Source: Clostridiales bacterium (GTDB lineage: Bacteria > Bacillota > Clostridia > Caldicoprobacterales > DTU083). From it: a stretch of 60,098 bases of DNA. Made by a program: the position numbers and the translations under genes. Position 1 is the stretch's first letter, and every line of letters begins with the position of its first letter. A model generated the notes under the pieces. It did no database searches. It was not told the origin of the DNA and worked only from the letters and a program-made list of their open reading frames with translations. Shown piece by piece: positions 1 to 7,904 of the stretch. The stretch lies in contig DUOI01000074.1 of NCBI GenBank assembly GCA_012838915.1, positions 1 to 60,098 on the forward strand, given 5' to 3'.

Positions 1-1
1 T

Positions 2-397
2 AAAGAAGCAAAGAAAAATGGTAAACGCATAGCTGTACCTATTTCCATCCCAAAAGGGAAAGTGTTACAACCTTGTGAAATATCAGGCCTGGATGAATTG
101 GTTCCGGGAATCTGGGGTATTCTCGAGCCAATAAAAGAAAATTGCAGACCGGTAGACAGTAAAGAAATAGATATAGCAGTTGTGCCAGGGCTGGCATTTG
201 ACAACTGCTTTCACCGTTTGGGCTATGGAGCCGGCTATTACGATCGGTTTCTGCCGTCACTACGAAAGAACGCAATAAAAATAGGTCTTGGATATGACTT
301 TCAGCTGCTGGATCGATTGCCTGTTGAAGAATTTGATGTTCCTTTAAGTGGCATTATTACCGAAGACAGATTACTGCTGGAAAATGAATTTGACTAA
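2..397 (+). CDS. 5-formyltetrahydrofolate cyclo-ligase, 5'-truncated by the window edge
   Basis: The frame is open from base 2, so the gene begins before the window and only about the last 131 codons are visible. The enzyme converts 5-formyl-THF to 5,10-methenyl-THF in an ATP-dependent reaction of folate metabolism. The recognisable part is the C-terminal signature VVPGLAFD followed by HRLGYGAGYYDRFL, which in this family forms the substrate and phosphate site. The usual Gly before RLG is replaced (NCFHRLG), a modest deviation. It ends in TAA 57 bases before a strong intrinsic terminator, so it closes its transcription unit. The symbol varies between organisms (fthC, ygfA, yqgN) and is left blank. 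Confidence 0.9.
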   Translation, partial: KEAKKNGKRIAVPISIPKGKVLQPCEISGLDELVPGIWGILEPIKENCRPVDSKEIDIAVVPGLAFDNCFHRLGYGAGYYDRFLPSLRKNAIKIGLGYDFQLLDRLPVEEFDVPLSGIITEDRLLLENEFD

Positions 398-454
398 CGA
401 AGGGTTGCGAGAATAATAGAAAAGACAAACAGGGATATTGACTTTAATAGGGTA

Positions 455-477
455 ATGCACCGAAAGGTGCATTTTTT
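455..477 (+). terminator. Intrinsic terminator after the cyclo-ligase gene
   Basis: A perfect 7-bp stem (ATGCACC / GGTGCAT) closes a GAAA tetraloop and runs into six T residues. It separates the cyclo-ligase gene from the cyanophycin operon. Confidence 0.9.
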
Positions 478-486
478 ATATCCATT

Positions 487-515
487 TTGTTTGTTCTGTT
501 TTCTTACAGTATAAA
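487..515 (+). promoter_or_regulatory. Candidate sigma-A promoter for cphB-cphA
   Basis: TTGTTT (487-492) and TATAAA (510-515) are separated by 17 bases and lie about 50 bases upstream of the cphB start, just after the preceding terminator. Each hexamer deviates from consensus, so this is a candidate based on spacing and position. Confidence 0.45.
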
Positions 516-566
516 ACAACCAGCTCTCTGGAAGAATATATGTATTGGTGATAAGGGAGGAATGTA

Positions 567-1388
567 ATGCAGGAAACAAAGCAAGGTATTCTGATCATCA
601 TCGGTGGCGCTGAGGATAAGAGCAATGATTGTACCATTCTCAGAAAAACAGCGGAACTTGCCGGTGGTACAGACGGAAAAATAGTTATCTTAACGGCAGC
701 AACGGATTATCCTTCTCAGGTAGGAAGGGAATATAAATACTTGTTCAATAAAATAGGTGTTTCCAATATAGATACATTGCATATAGAAACCAGAGAGGAT
801 TCCAACGATCTCGGGAGACTGAAACGTTTAAAAGGGGCAAGCTGCCTTTTTTTTACCGGTGGAGATCAGTTAAAAGTTACCAGCCTCATTGGGGGAACTG
901 CTATTGAGAAGTCAATTAAAGATGCATTTTCAACTGGCTTAGTCATAGCAGGTACCAGCGCAGGTGCTTCAGTAATGAGCGAGACCATGATAACATCCGG
1001 GCTGGATGATGAAGCTCCGAAAAAATGTACGGTGAAAATGGCTCCGGGTCTGGGGTTGATACATGGAGTAGTCATTGACCAACATTTTGCTCAAAGAGGC
1101 AGGATTGGAAGATTGCTTGCTGCTGTAGCACAAAACCCCAAAGTGTTGGGAATCGGTTTGGATGAAGATACGGCAATTGTTGTTAAACCGGACAATACTT
1201 TTGAAGTAGTTGGTTCTAACGCGGTTACGATTCTGGATGGCATACACAGCAACTACTCAAACGTATCAGAATCTCATCCTGATGATATACTAGCCATGAC
1301 AGACATAGTTCTACATATTCTGCCAAGAAATCATGAATTTGATTTATCCAACCGTGCACCTATCTTAAGGAGGTTTACAGATTGCTGA
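567..1388 (+). CDS. cphB: Cyanophycinase
   Basis: This is a 273-residue serine peptidase of the S51/S61 type that cleaves the storage polymer cyanophycin (multi-L-arginyl-poly-L-aspartate) to beta-Asp-Arg dipeptides. The nucleophile motif AGTSAGAS is present, with the likely catalytic Ser at residue 131. The N-terminal IIGGAEDK motif and the length match the cytosolic cyanophycinase family, and no signal peptide is seen. A GGAGG site lies six bases before ATG 567. It overlaps the downstream cphA start by 7 bases, so synthesis and degradation enzymes of the same polymer are translated from one message. The pairing makes the assignment firm; the general S51 dipeptidase E-like family is the only alternative. 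Confidence 0.93.
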   Translation: MQETKQGILIIIGGAEDKSNDCTILRKTAELAGGTDGKIVILTAATDYPSQVGREYKYLFNKIGVSNIDTLHIETREDSNDLGRLKRLKGASCLFFTGGDQLKVTSLIGGTAIEKSIKDAFSTGLVIAGTSAGASVMSETMITSGLDDEAPKKCTVKMAPGLGLIHGVVIDQHFAQRGRIGRLLAAVAQNPKVLGIGLDEDTAIVVKPDNTFEVVGSNAVTILDGIHSNYSNVSESHPDDILAMTDIVLHILPRNHEFDLSNRAPILRRFTDC

Positions 1389-4036
1389 TACACGAGTTGA
1401 AAGCATATAACGGCAGGAATATATACAGCCATCAAAAAGTAATCAAAATGATAGTGGATTTGGAGGAATGGGACGATATTCCTACCAACCAGATTCCAAA
1501 TTTCAATGAAAGACTGCTTGAATTGCTGCCCGGACTATCTGCCCATCATTGTTCTCTGGGCTATGAAGGCGGATTCAAAAAGCGTTTGGAAGAAGGTACC
1601 TATTTGGCTCACATTATTGAGCATAGTGCTTTGGAAATATTAAATAGTATCGGCCAATCGGTTTCTTTCGGCCGGGCAAGAAGAATTGATGAAACCAGCT
1701 GCTATACCATTGTTTATGCGCAACGTGAAGAATACACCGGTTTAGAGGCAGGTAAAACAGCAGTACAATTGGTACAAGCTCTTTGTAATGGACAGCCCTA
1801 TAATATAAAAGAAAATATGAAGCGAATTCAAGAAATGGCATGGAGGTTTGGATTAGGTCCAAGTACACAGGCTATTGCTGACGCTGCTCTTGACAGGGGA
1901 ATACCGGTTACCAGAATTGGAAAGGGAAATATCATACAACTGGGATATGGCAAGTATCATAAAAAAATGGAAGGTACGCTTACGGAAAATACCAGTTGCA
2001 TATCCGTGGATATAGCTTGTGATAAAAATATAACAAAAGAGCTGCTTACTCAGGCAGGTATTCCGGTGCCTGAAGGCGCAGTATGCAGAACTGTGGAAGA
2101 GGCTTTTGAGGCAGCCGAAGAGATCGGTTATCCTGTGGTGATTAAACCGGTTAACGGCAATCAAGGAAAAGGTGTCTCACTGAACATTCAATCGCCTGAG
2201 GAGATTCCCAATGCGTTTCGAATTGCCGCTGGGTATTCTGAGAATATTCTGGTGGAGGAATATATTAAGGGCAACGATTACCGAATACTGGTTGTGGGGG
2301 ATCAGGTAACTGCAGTATCGCTTCGTATACCGGCTAATGTAACAGGGGACGGAATACATACCATTAGCCAATTGGTAGAATTTAAAAACCAGGACCAACG
2401 ACGGGGTGAAGGACACGAAAGACCTCTTACAAAAATAAAAATAGATGAAATCAGTCTGACCATATTAAGAAAACAGGGATATACACCAAGCAGCATACCG
2501 GAAAAAGGGATCAGAGTTTATCTTAAGGAAAACGGAAACCTCAGTACCGGTGGTGAAGCAATAGACTGTACCGATAGAATTCATCCTGACAATCAGGAAA
2601 TTGCTATTCGTGCAGCCAGAATAATTGGACTGGATATTGCAGGGATAGATGTCAAGTGCAAGAGTATAAGCAAGCCACTGGATTTAAAAAATGGGGCTGT
2701 AATAGAAGTAAATGCATCACCGGGGATTCGTATGCACCTTTTTCCATCCAAAGGAAAAGCCAGGAAGGTAGGAAATGCAATTGTAGACATTTTATTTCCC
2801 TATGGAAGTAAGCATTCTGTGCCCATTATCTCTGTGACCGGAACTAATGGTAAAACCACTACTACCAGGATGATATCCCATATATTAAAAGCGTATGGCA
2901 TGAGAGTAGGGATGACGACTACCGGCGGCATCTATATCAATGACAAGTGCATTATGAAAGGAGACACCACAGGACCTGCCAGTGCAAAAATACTTCTGAC
3001 AGACAAGGCGATAGATGCAGCAGTATTGGAAACAGCAAGGGGCGGAATAATCCGTGAGGGGTTAGGATATGATTTGGCAGACGTAGGAGTAATGACCAAT
3101 ATCAGCGAAGATCACCTGGGCTTTGATGGAGTAGAGAGCTTAGAAGACATGCTGCACGTGAAATCTTTGGTTGTAGAAGCGGTTAAAAGCAATGGACATG
3201 TCGTTTTGAATGCGGATGATCAGCTGGTAGTGCAGGCAGCAAGTAAAACCAAAGCCAATATTATCTATTTTTCCCTTCAAGAAGATAATTTGATTGTTCA
3301 TAAGCATATTTCCAATGGTGGCGTTGCAGTGTTTTTAAAAGATAATTATATTACATTGGCAACAGGAAACGGTCTTTTGAAAAGTCTTTCTGTTACACGG
3401 ATACCTGCTGCATATGGAGGGAAGCTTGTACATAATATCGAAAATTGCCTTGCTGCTTTCAGTGTTGCATATGCTTTAAATATTCCTCTTCAAATTATCG
3501 AAAGCGCATTGACTTCATTTTACTGTGATGAGATCCATAATCCAGGCAGATTCAATGTGTACAATATCCGGGATTTTCGCATTATAGTAGACTATGGGCA
3601 TAATTTAGCAGGGTATATCAGAGTAACCGAGGCAGTAAAGAAAATGGGAGGGTCTCGATTAATTGGAGTCATTGGCACACCAGGAGACAGGAGCGATTCG
3701 TCGGTTCGATCCATTGGCGCTGTTGCCGGGAAATCCTTTCACAAAATTTTTATTAAAGAGGACAAATTCTTAAGGGGACGGGAACCTGGTGAAATATCCC
3801 GTTTGCTTATGGAGGGAGTGCTCGCTGAAGGGCTTTCCCCAAAAGCAGTGACATTGATTAAAAATGAGGATGATGCATTACGTACTGCTATACGAGAGGC
3901 CTCAGCCGGGGACATCATCGTAGTTTTCTATGAAGACCTCGAATGTATTATGAATGTAATCAATCAGGAAACATCAAAGGTAGAAAGGGAAAGCAATAAG
4001 CAAGCCTCATCCAAATTTATGCTGGTAAAGGCATAA
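1382..4036 (+). CDS. cphA: Cyanophycin synthetase
   Basis: An 884-residue, ATP-dependent, primer-elongating ligase that adds Asp to a poly-Asp backbone and Arg to its side chains. Three parts are visible: an N-terminal cyanophycin-synthetase domain (about 1-160, starting with the family-typical AYNGRNIYSH), an ATP-grasp domain (about 210-460), and a Mur-ligase-like domain with the P-loop VTGTNGKTTTT near residue 485. Length is normal for the family. The start is TTG at 1382, chosen because AAGGAGG (1367-1373) lies 8 bases upstream and homologues begin at this point; the start overlaps cphB. The short tail after residue 865 is Ser/Lys-rich and less conserved in appearance. Confidence 0.95.
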   Translation: MLIHELKAYNGRNIYSHQKVIKMIVDLEEWDDIPTNQIPNFNERLLELLPGLSAHHCSLGYEGGFKKRLEEGTYLAHIIEHSALEILNSIGQSVSFGRARRIDETSCYTIVYAQREEYTGLEAGKTAVQLVQALCNGQPYNIKENMKRIQEMAWRFGLGPSTQAIADAALDRGIPVTRIGKGNIIQLGYGKYHKKMEGTLTENTSCISVDIACDKNITKELLTQAGIPVPEGAVCRTVEEAFEAAEEIGYPVVIKPVNGNQGKGVSLNIQSPEEIPNAFRIAAGYSENILVEEYIKGNDYRILVVGDQVTAVSLRIPANVTGDGIHTISQLVEFKNQDQRRGEGHERPLTKIKIDEISLTILRKQGYTPSSIPEKGIRVYLKENGNLSTGGEAIDCTDRIHPDNQEIAIRAARIIGLDIAGIDVKCKSISKPLDLKNGAVIEVNASPGIRMHLFPSKGKARKVGNAIVDILFPYGSKHSVPIISVTGTNGKTTTTRMISHILKAYGMRVGMTTTGGIYINDKCIMKGDTTGPASAKILLTDKAIDAAVLETARGGIIREGLGYDLADVGVMTNISEDHLGFDGVESLEDMLHVKSLVVEAVKSNGHVVLNADDQLVVQAASKTKANIIYFSLQEDNLIVHKHISNGGVAVFLKDNYITLATGNGLLKSLSVTRIPAAYGGKLVHNIENCLAAFSVAYALNIPLQIIESALTSFYCDEIHNPGRFNVYNIRDFRIIVDYGHNLAGYIRVTEAVKKMGGSRLIGVIGTPGDRSDSSVRSIGAVAGKSFHKIFIKEDKFLRGREPGEISRLLMEGVLAEGLSPKAVTLIKNEDDALRTAIREASAGDIIVVFYEDLECIMNVINQETSKVERESNKQASSKFMLVKA

Positions 4037-4075
4037 CAAAGGTGCGGCAAAATCAAAAATGCATATCTTGCAGCA

Positions 4076-4101
4076 AAACCTGGGACCATGCCCCAGGTTT
4101 T
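4076..4101 (+). terminator. Hairpin after cphA, possible terminator
   Basis: A perfect 10-bp inverted repeat (AAAACCTGGG / CCCAGGTTTT) with a 6-base loop lies 40 bases after the cphA stop. The T-run belongs to the stem and is not followed by a long T tail, so termination may be partial. Confidence 0.6.
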
Positions 4102-4162
4102 ATGGATTATATCAAAAACGAAAATTATTCCTTCTACTTGCTGTTTTATAACACTTAAAACA

Positions 4163-4171
4163 TGTTATAAT
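4163..4171 (+). promoter_or_regulatory. Extended -10 promoter before the DUF2156 gene
   Basis: TGTTATAAT fits the extended -10 consensus TGnTATAAT and sits 30 bases before the GTG start. I see no convincing -35 hexamer, which extended -10 promoters can tolerate. Confidence 0.55.
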
Positions 4172-4200
4172 ATTTTGGAGCATGTTTAGGAGGTATATTT

Positions 4201-5115
4201 GTGATCACGTTCAAGAACATCCAACTTGAAGACAGACAGCTTTTCAATCTTTATTTTTCTGCAAAGCCTTATGAAAACTCCGAATTCAATTTTACCAATT
4301 TGTTTATCTGGCGACTATCCTATCATTTTCAATTTGCTATCATTCATGATCATTTATGCATAATTGCAAAATACCGAGACAGATATCCCTGTGCCTTTTC
4401 TCCGCTTAGCCTGGCAGCCCCTGATTATGAAAAAGTATTGCCTATTTTGGCTGAGACCTTCCATGCAAAAGGCTATCCATTAGTCTTTAAATCCATACCG
4501 GAGAAACAGAAAAATGAAATGGAAGCTGCATTGCATGGCAGGATTTTTTTTCTGGAGGATAGAAACAACTACGATTATGTATATCTGGCCCGTGATTTAA
4601 TTGAATTAAAGGGAAAAATGTTTCGACAAAAGCGTAATCACATTAACAAATTTTTAAAAAGCTATGAGTATCAATATGAAGAAATGTCTGACAGCAATCT
4701 AAAAGAATGCCTGAAAACCGAATTAATATGGATTTCCAAACAAGGCGGCAGCGAAGATCAAAGCATTCTGGAAGAAAAACAAGCAATTGGGGAGGCTATA
4801 AACAATTTTCACAAATTAAAGCTAACCGGCGGTGTTATTCGAATTAATGGCAAGGTAAGGGCTTTTGCTTTAGGAGAATTGTTGAATCCGGATATGGCTG
4901 TTATTCATATAGAAAAAGCCAATACCGATTATGTAGGCTCTTTTAACATGATCAATCGAATGTTTGTCCTTCACGCCTGGTCTGATGTTACCTATATCAA
5001 TAGGGAAGAGGATATGGGTATTCCAGGATTAAGAAAAGCAAAAGAGTCATATAATCCGATAAGAATGGTAAAGAAATACACTGGATTCTACTTAAAGGAA
5101 GGTACCTTGACATGA
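4201..5115 (+). CDS. DUF2156 (phosphatidylglycerol lysyltransferase C-terminal-like) protein
   Basis: A 304-residue soluble protein resembling the DUF2156 family, which shares the tandem GNAT-like fold of the catalytic domain of aminoacyl-phosphatidylglycerol synthases. The N-terminal NSEFNFTNLFIW stretch, the central RQKRNHINKF segment (142-151) and the C-terminal KAKESYNPIRMVKKY motif are typical. It lacks the membrane domain of MprF, so lipid aminoacylation is uncertain; the acceptor is unknown. The GTG start at 4201 has AGGAGG (4188-4193) seven bases upstream. The last four bases overlap the next gene (ATGA), so the two products are probably made together. The substrate is not deducible from the sequence. 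Confidence 0.8.
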   Translation: MITFKNIQLEDRQLFNLYFSAKPYENSEFNFTNLFIWRLSYHFQFAIIHDHLCIIAKYRDRYPCAFSPLSLAAPDYEKVLPILAETFHAKGYPLVFKSIPEKQKNEMEAALHGRIFFLEDRNNYDYVYLARDLIELKGKMFRQKRNHINKFLKSYEYQYEEMSDSNLKECLKTELIWISKQGGSEDQSILEEKQAIGEAINNFHKLKLTGGVIRINGKVRAFALGELLNPDMAVIHIEKANTDYVGSFNMINRMFVLHAWSDVTYINREEDMGIPGLRKAKESYNPIRMVKKYTGFYLKEGTLT

Positions 5116-6290
5116 TACGATTAGCTGCTGTCCAAGACACATCGCAAATCCGTGATCTATGGAATTATTGTTTTGATGATACCCCTGAATTTGTAAACTT
5201 TTTCTTTCAGGCATGCTACCAGGCGGATAATGCCCTGGTTGTGGAAGAAGAAGGCCGCATCCAATCCTGTCTCCAGATTCTTCCTTATCGTATGATTTTG
5301 AGAGACAGGGAAATTCCCATTTCCTATATTGTCGGAGTAGCCACCTGGCCGGAATACAGAGGCCAAGGTCTTATCAAGCGCCTATTGCAGTTTGCTGACA
5401 AAGTATTACAGGATAGGGGTATATATCAGTCAATTTTACTGCCGTTTCAATATGATTTCTATCGTAAGTATGGGTGGGAAGTATGTTATGATTTCCTTAC
5501 ATACCGAACTTTAGATGTTCCTTCCTTTAATTTTTTAAAAACCAACACATCTGTAAGCAGATCTACTCGTGGAAAATTTATTAGAGTGGATCATGAGGAT
5601 GATTTTGATAAACTTACGAAATGTTATCACCAGTACATGAAGCCTTTTAATGGCTACCTCCTTAGAGGTAAAAAGGAATGGCACAAAACAATACATGATG
5701 TGATGCTTGATAGAGGTGCATGTTATCTGTATGAGGAAAACGAAAAGCCTCTTGGTTATGTTATTTATACTCTAAGAGATAGAAAATTGCATATAAGCGA
5801 ATTGATTCACCTCTCAAATGGTGCCAAAACGGCATTACTGCAGCTGGCACTGTCTCATGCAGGCCAGGTTGAACAAGTGAGCCGAAAGGCACCTTCCTGG
5901 GATATGGATTATTTACATATGCAGGATTCAAGAGGAAAACTAGAAAAGGAAACCTTTGTGATGGGCCGTATCCATAGTGTTGTTGAAACCTTGTCCGGGC
6001 TGCCATATACCGGAGATATATTTGTTGTAAAGGTTGAGGACAATTTTTATGAAAATAATAATGGTACTTTTTTGATAGGACAGACGAATGGAGTTTCCTT
6101 GGTAACTAGAACTGATCAAGAACCGGATGTGATAATAGACATTAGAACGCTAAACCAGTTATTATGGGGCTATCTATCTCCAGAAATCGCCTTGGTGGAG
6201 GAACGAGTACATTTTATTAATAAAAATATATTGAATAATATTGAGCTTCTATTTCCAAAGAAATACAATTATATGACAGAAGACTTCTGA
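5112..6290 (+). CDS. Eis-like GNAT N-acetyltransferase with SCP2-like C-terminal domain
   Basis: A 392-residue protein with the layout of the Eis family. The N-terminal GNAT domain carries the acetyl-CoA pyrophosphate-binding motif RGQGLIKRLL (about 83-92). A second GNAT-like region follows, and the C-terminal approximately 100 residues (VSLVTRTDQEPDVIIDIRTLNQLLWGY) look like a sterol-carrier-protein-2-like domain. Mycobacterial Eis acetylates aminoglycosides and protein lysines; many Firmicutes homologues have no known substrate. The start overlaps the upstream DUF2156 gene by four bases, implying translational coupling and possibly a shared amine-modifying pathway (inference). Confidence 0.85.
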   Translation: MIRLAAVQDTSQIRDLWNYCFDDTPEFVNFFFQACYQADNALVVEEEGRIQSCLQILPYRMILRDREIPISYIVGVATWPEYRGQGLIKRLLQFADKVLQDRGIYQSILLPFQYDFYRKYGWEVCYDFLTYRTLDVPSFNFLKTNTSVSRSTRGKFIRVDHEDDFDKLTKCYHQYMKPFNGYLLRGKKEWHKTIHDVMLDRGACYLYEENEKPLGYVIYTLRDRKLHISELIHLSNGAKTALLQLALSHAGQVEQVSRKAPSWDMDYLHMQDSRGKLEKETFVMGRIHSVVETLSGLPYTGDIFVVKVEDNFYENNNGTFLIGQTNGVSLVTRTDQEPDVIIDIRTLNQLLWGYLSPEIALVEERVHFINKNILNNIELLFPKKYNYMTEDF

Positions 6291-6369
6291 ATTAGTCAAT
6301 TTATAAAGAAATATCAGGACAAATGTGGTAAAATGAGAGTATAGGGTAACCATTCTTAGGAGGGGTTCT

Positions 6370-7731
6370 ATGAATAAGAAACGATTCCTTATATTCCTCT
6401 TAACTTTAATTCTTATCATACTAATTCCTACCCTGTATTTTCTTTTACGTCGTCCTCAAGCGAATACTTCGATTTTTACCGCTTCCAGCAAAGAAGAAGT
6501 CAATCAATTTTATTATAGAGCTGTTCCCGGCTTGAGAATGGCTGAGGAAGCTGATTTGATTCGGGAAATAAACAAACAATTGGAGTGGCCGGGACAAAGT
6601 GCTACTCTCGTCATTGATCGCATTTGGTATAATGCTAATCAGGCGACCATTTTTTATCATGTCGAAGGGATTACTCAAGAAGTTTATCTGGGAGGGGAAT
6701 TCTATTTGCCAGACGATGAACCCGTTGAAAAACAGCCTTTTCATGGCAGTAAATCAATTGGCGGAGATGAGGAGAAGGGTATAATATTTCATGATAGCTA
6801 TTATAGTTGTCTGAAACTGCCTCCTTTACGCGACGACTCAGGCCAGGTATTTACTGAAATTGAAACATTGACTTTTACACCGTATATAAATATCCCGAAA
6901 CAGGATGAAGAAAATCAAATGGAAAACCTTCCTTTGAAATCCTTTGATATAGCATTAAATTACAATCAAGAAGAGGAGACAGTAACGAAATTTTTTATAG
7001 ACAGACAAATAGAAATACATGACAAACATCTTAAATTTTATCAGGTTGATCTGTCTCCATCGGTTCTGCGTGTGTATTTTCAGTATCTTAACAGCGGCAG
7101 AGATCAGGTATATAGAATTAAAGGTTCCTACACCACCGATAAGGGGGAAACCCAAATTTTTGATGCCTTTACCAAAGCAATAACAGATTTCCCATACCAT
7201 TACACATTTGAAATATCTCCATTTCATATTTTGCCGGAAACAATGCAACTTCAAATCGACTCCATTTTTTGTATAGGTAATGACAAAATATCTTTTCAAT
7301 TGGATACCAATCAATTTGGCCGCAGAAATCGATCACATGAAACGGAAATAGGGAGAAATCGGATTAAAGGCACAGAAGTATTTATAAGTAATGTTACTTT
7401 GAATAACCAATTTGCTGAAATTTATATAGCATTTCAATCTGATATAGATGCAAAGTTGCCGTATACCAGGCTCTACCCGTTACCACCTCAATGGGCACAG
7501 GAGCAAGCACCCAGGAAAAAACCGGCCAATTATTTGCTTGTGCTGGACGGTGATTTTCAACTTTTTAATCTGGATGAATGGAGCTACGGCGCGGATGTCT
7601 ACCCAGGGGAAGGGATCTCTATTCGCTTGGATCGACAGTTCTGGAACGAGGCTGATTCCATTCACATTCGGCTGGAAAACTTAACCTATATGTATCAGAT
7701 TAGTAAGGCAGCACCGTTACAATACCATTAA
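6370..7731 (+). CDS. Membrane-anchored protein of unknown function
   Basis: I do not recognise this 453-residue protein. Residues 5-26 form one strongly hydrophobic segment preceded by NKKR and followed by RRP, i.e. a signal anchor with the rest outside the cell. No lipobox Cys follows it. The exposed part is rich in Tyr, Phe and acidic residues, has alternating hydrophobic stretches suggestive of beta structure, and shows no catalytic motif. AGGAGGGG lies just upstream of the ATG. It stands alone between the Eis-like gene and a terminator at 7795. Placement just before the germinant receptor operon could hint at a spore role, but nothing in the sequence proves it. Confidence 0.75.
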   Translation: MNKKRFLIFLLTLILIILIPTLYFLLRRPQANTSIFTASSKEEVNQFYYRAVPGLRMAEEADLIREINKQLEWPGQSATLVIDRIWYNANQATIFYHVEGITQEVYLGGEFYLPDDEPVEKQPFHGSKSIGGDEEKGIIFHDSYYSCLKLPPLRDDSGQVFTEIETLTFTPYINIPKQDEENQMENLPLKSFDIALNYNQEEETVTKFFIDRQIEIHDKHLKFYQVDLSPSVLRVYFQYLNSGRDQVYRIKGSYTTDKGETQIFDAFTKAITDFPYHYTFEISPFHILPETMQLQIDSIFCIGNDKISFQLDTNQFGRRNRSHETEIGRNRIKGTEVFISNVTLNNQFAEIYIAFQSDIDAKLPYTRLYPLPPQWAQEQAPRKKPANYLLVLDGDFQLFNLDEWSYGADVYPGEGISIRLDRQFWNEADSIHIRLENLTYMYQISKAAPLQYH

Positions 7732-7794
7732 TTGCGGACGAATGAGTGAATATAATTTTGACTGAGTGTAATAACTACATCTGCAAACTTATTG

Positions 7795-7829
7795 GGACAT
7801 GGAGCGAACAACCATGTTCTTTTTATTTT
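7795..7829 (+). terminator. Intrinsic terminator before the gerA operon
   Basis: Stem GGACATGG / CCATGTTC (8 bp with one G-U pair) with a 9-base loop is followed by TTTTTATTTT. It ends the transcript of the preceding membrane-anchored protein gene and isolates the germination operon. Confidence 0.8.
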
Positions 7830-7834
7830 GTGTC

Positions 7835-7864
7835 AGAATAATCCTATATTTTTTGAACAATCTA
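7835..7864 (+). promoter_or_regulatory. Candidate sigma-G promoter for the germinant receptor operon
   Basis: AGAATA (7835-7840) and CAATCTA (7858-7864) are 17 bases apart, resembling the forespore sigma-G pattern (TGnATA, 17-18 bases, CATACTA; five of seven -10 bases match). It lies 40 bases before the first gene. gerA-type operons are known sigma-G targets in Bacillus; the assignment here is by similarity only. Confidence 0.45.
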
Positions 7865-7904
7865 AAACTAGGTTGCCTTATTGTACTTGTCTCAGGAGGA
7901 ACTC

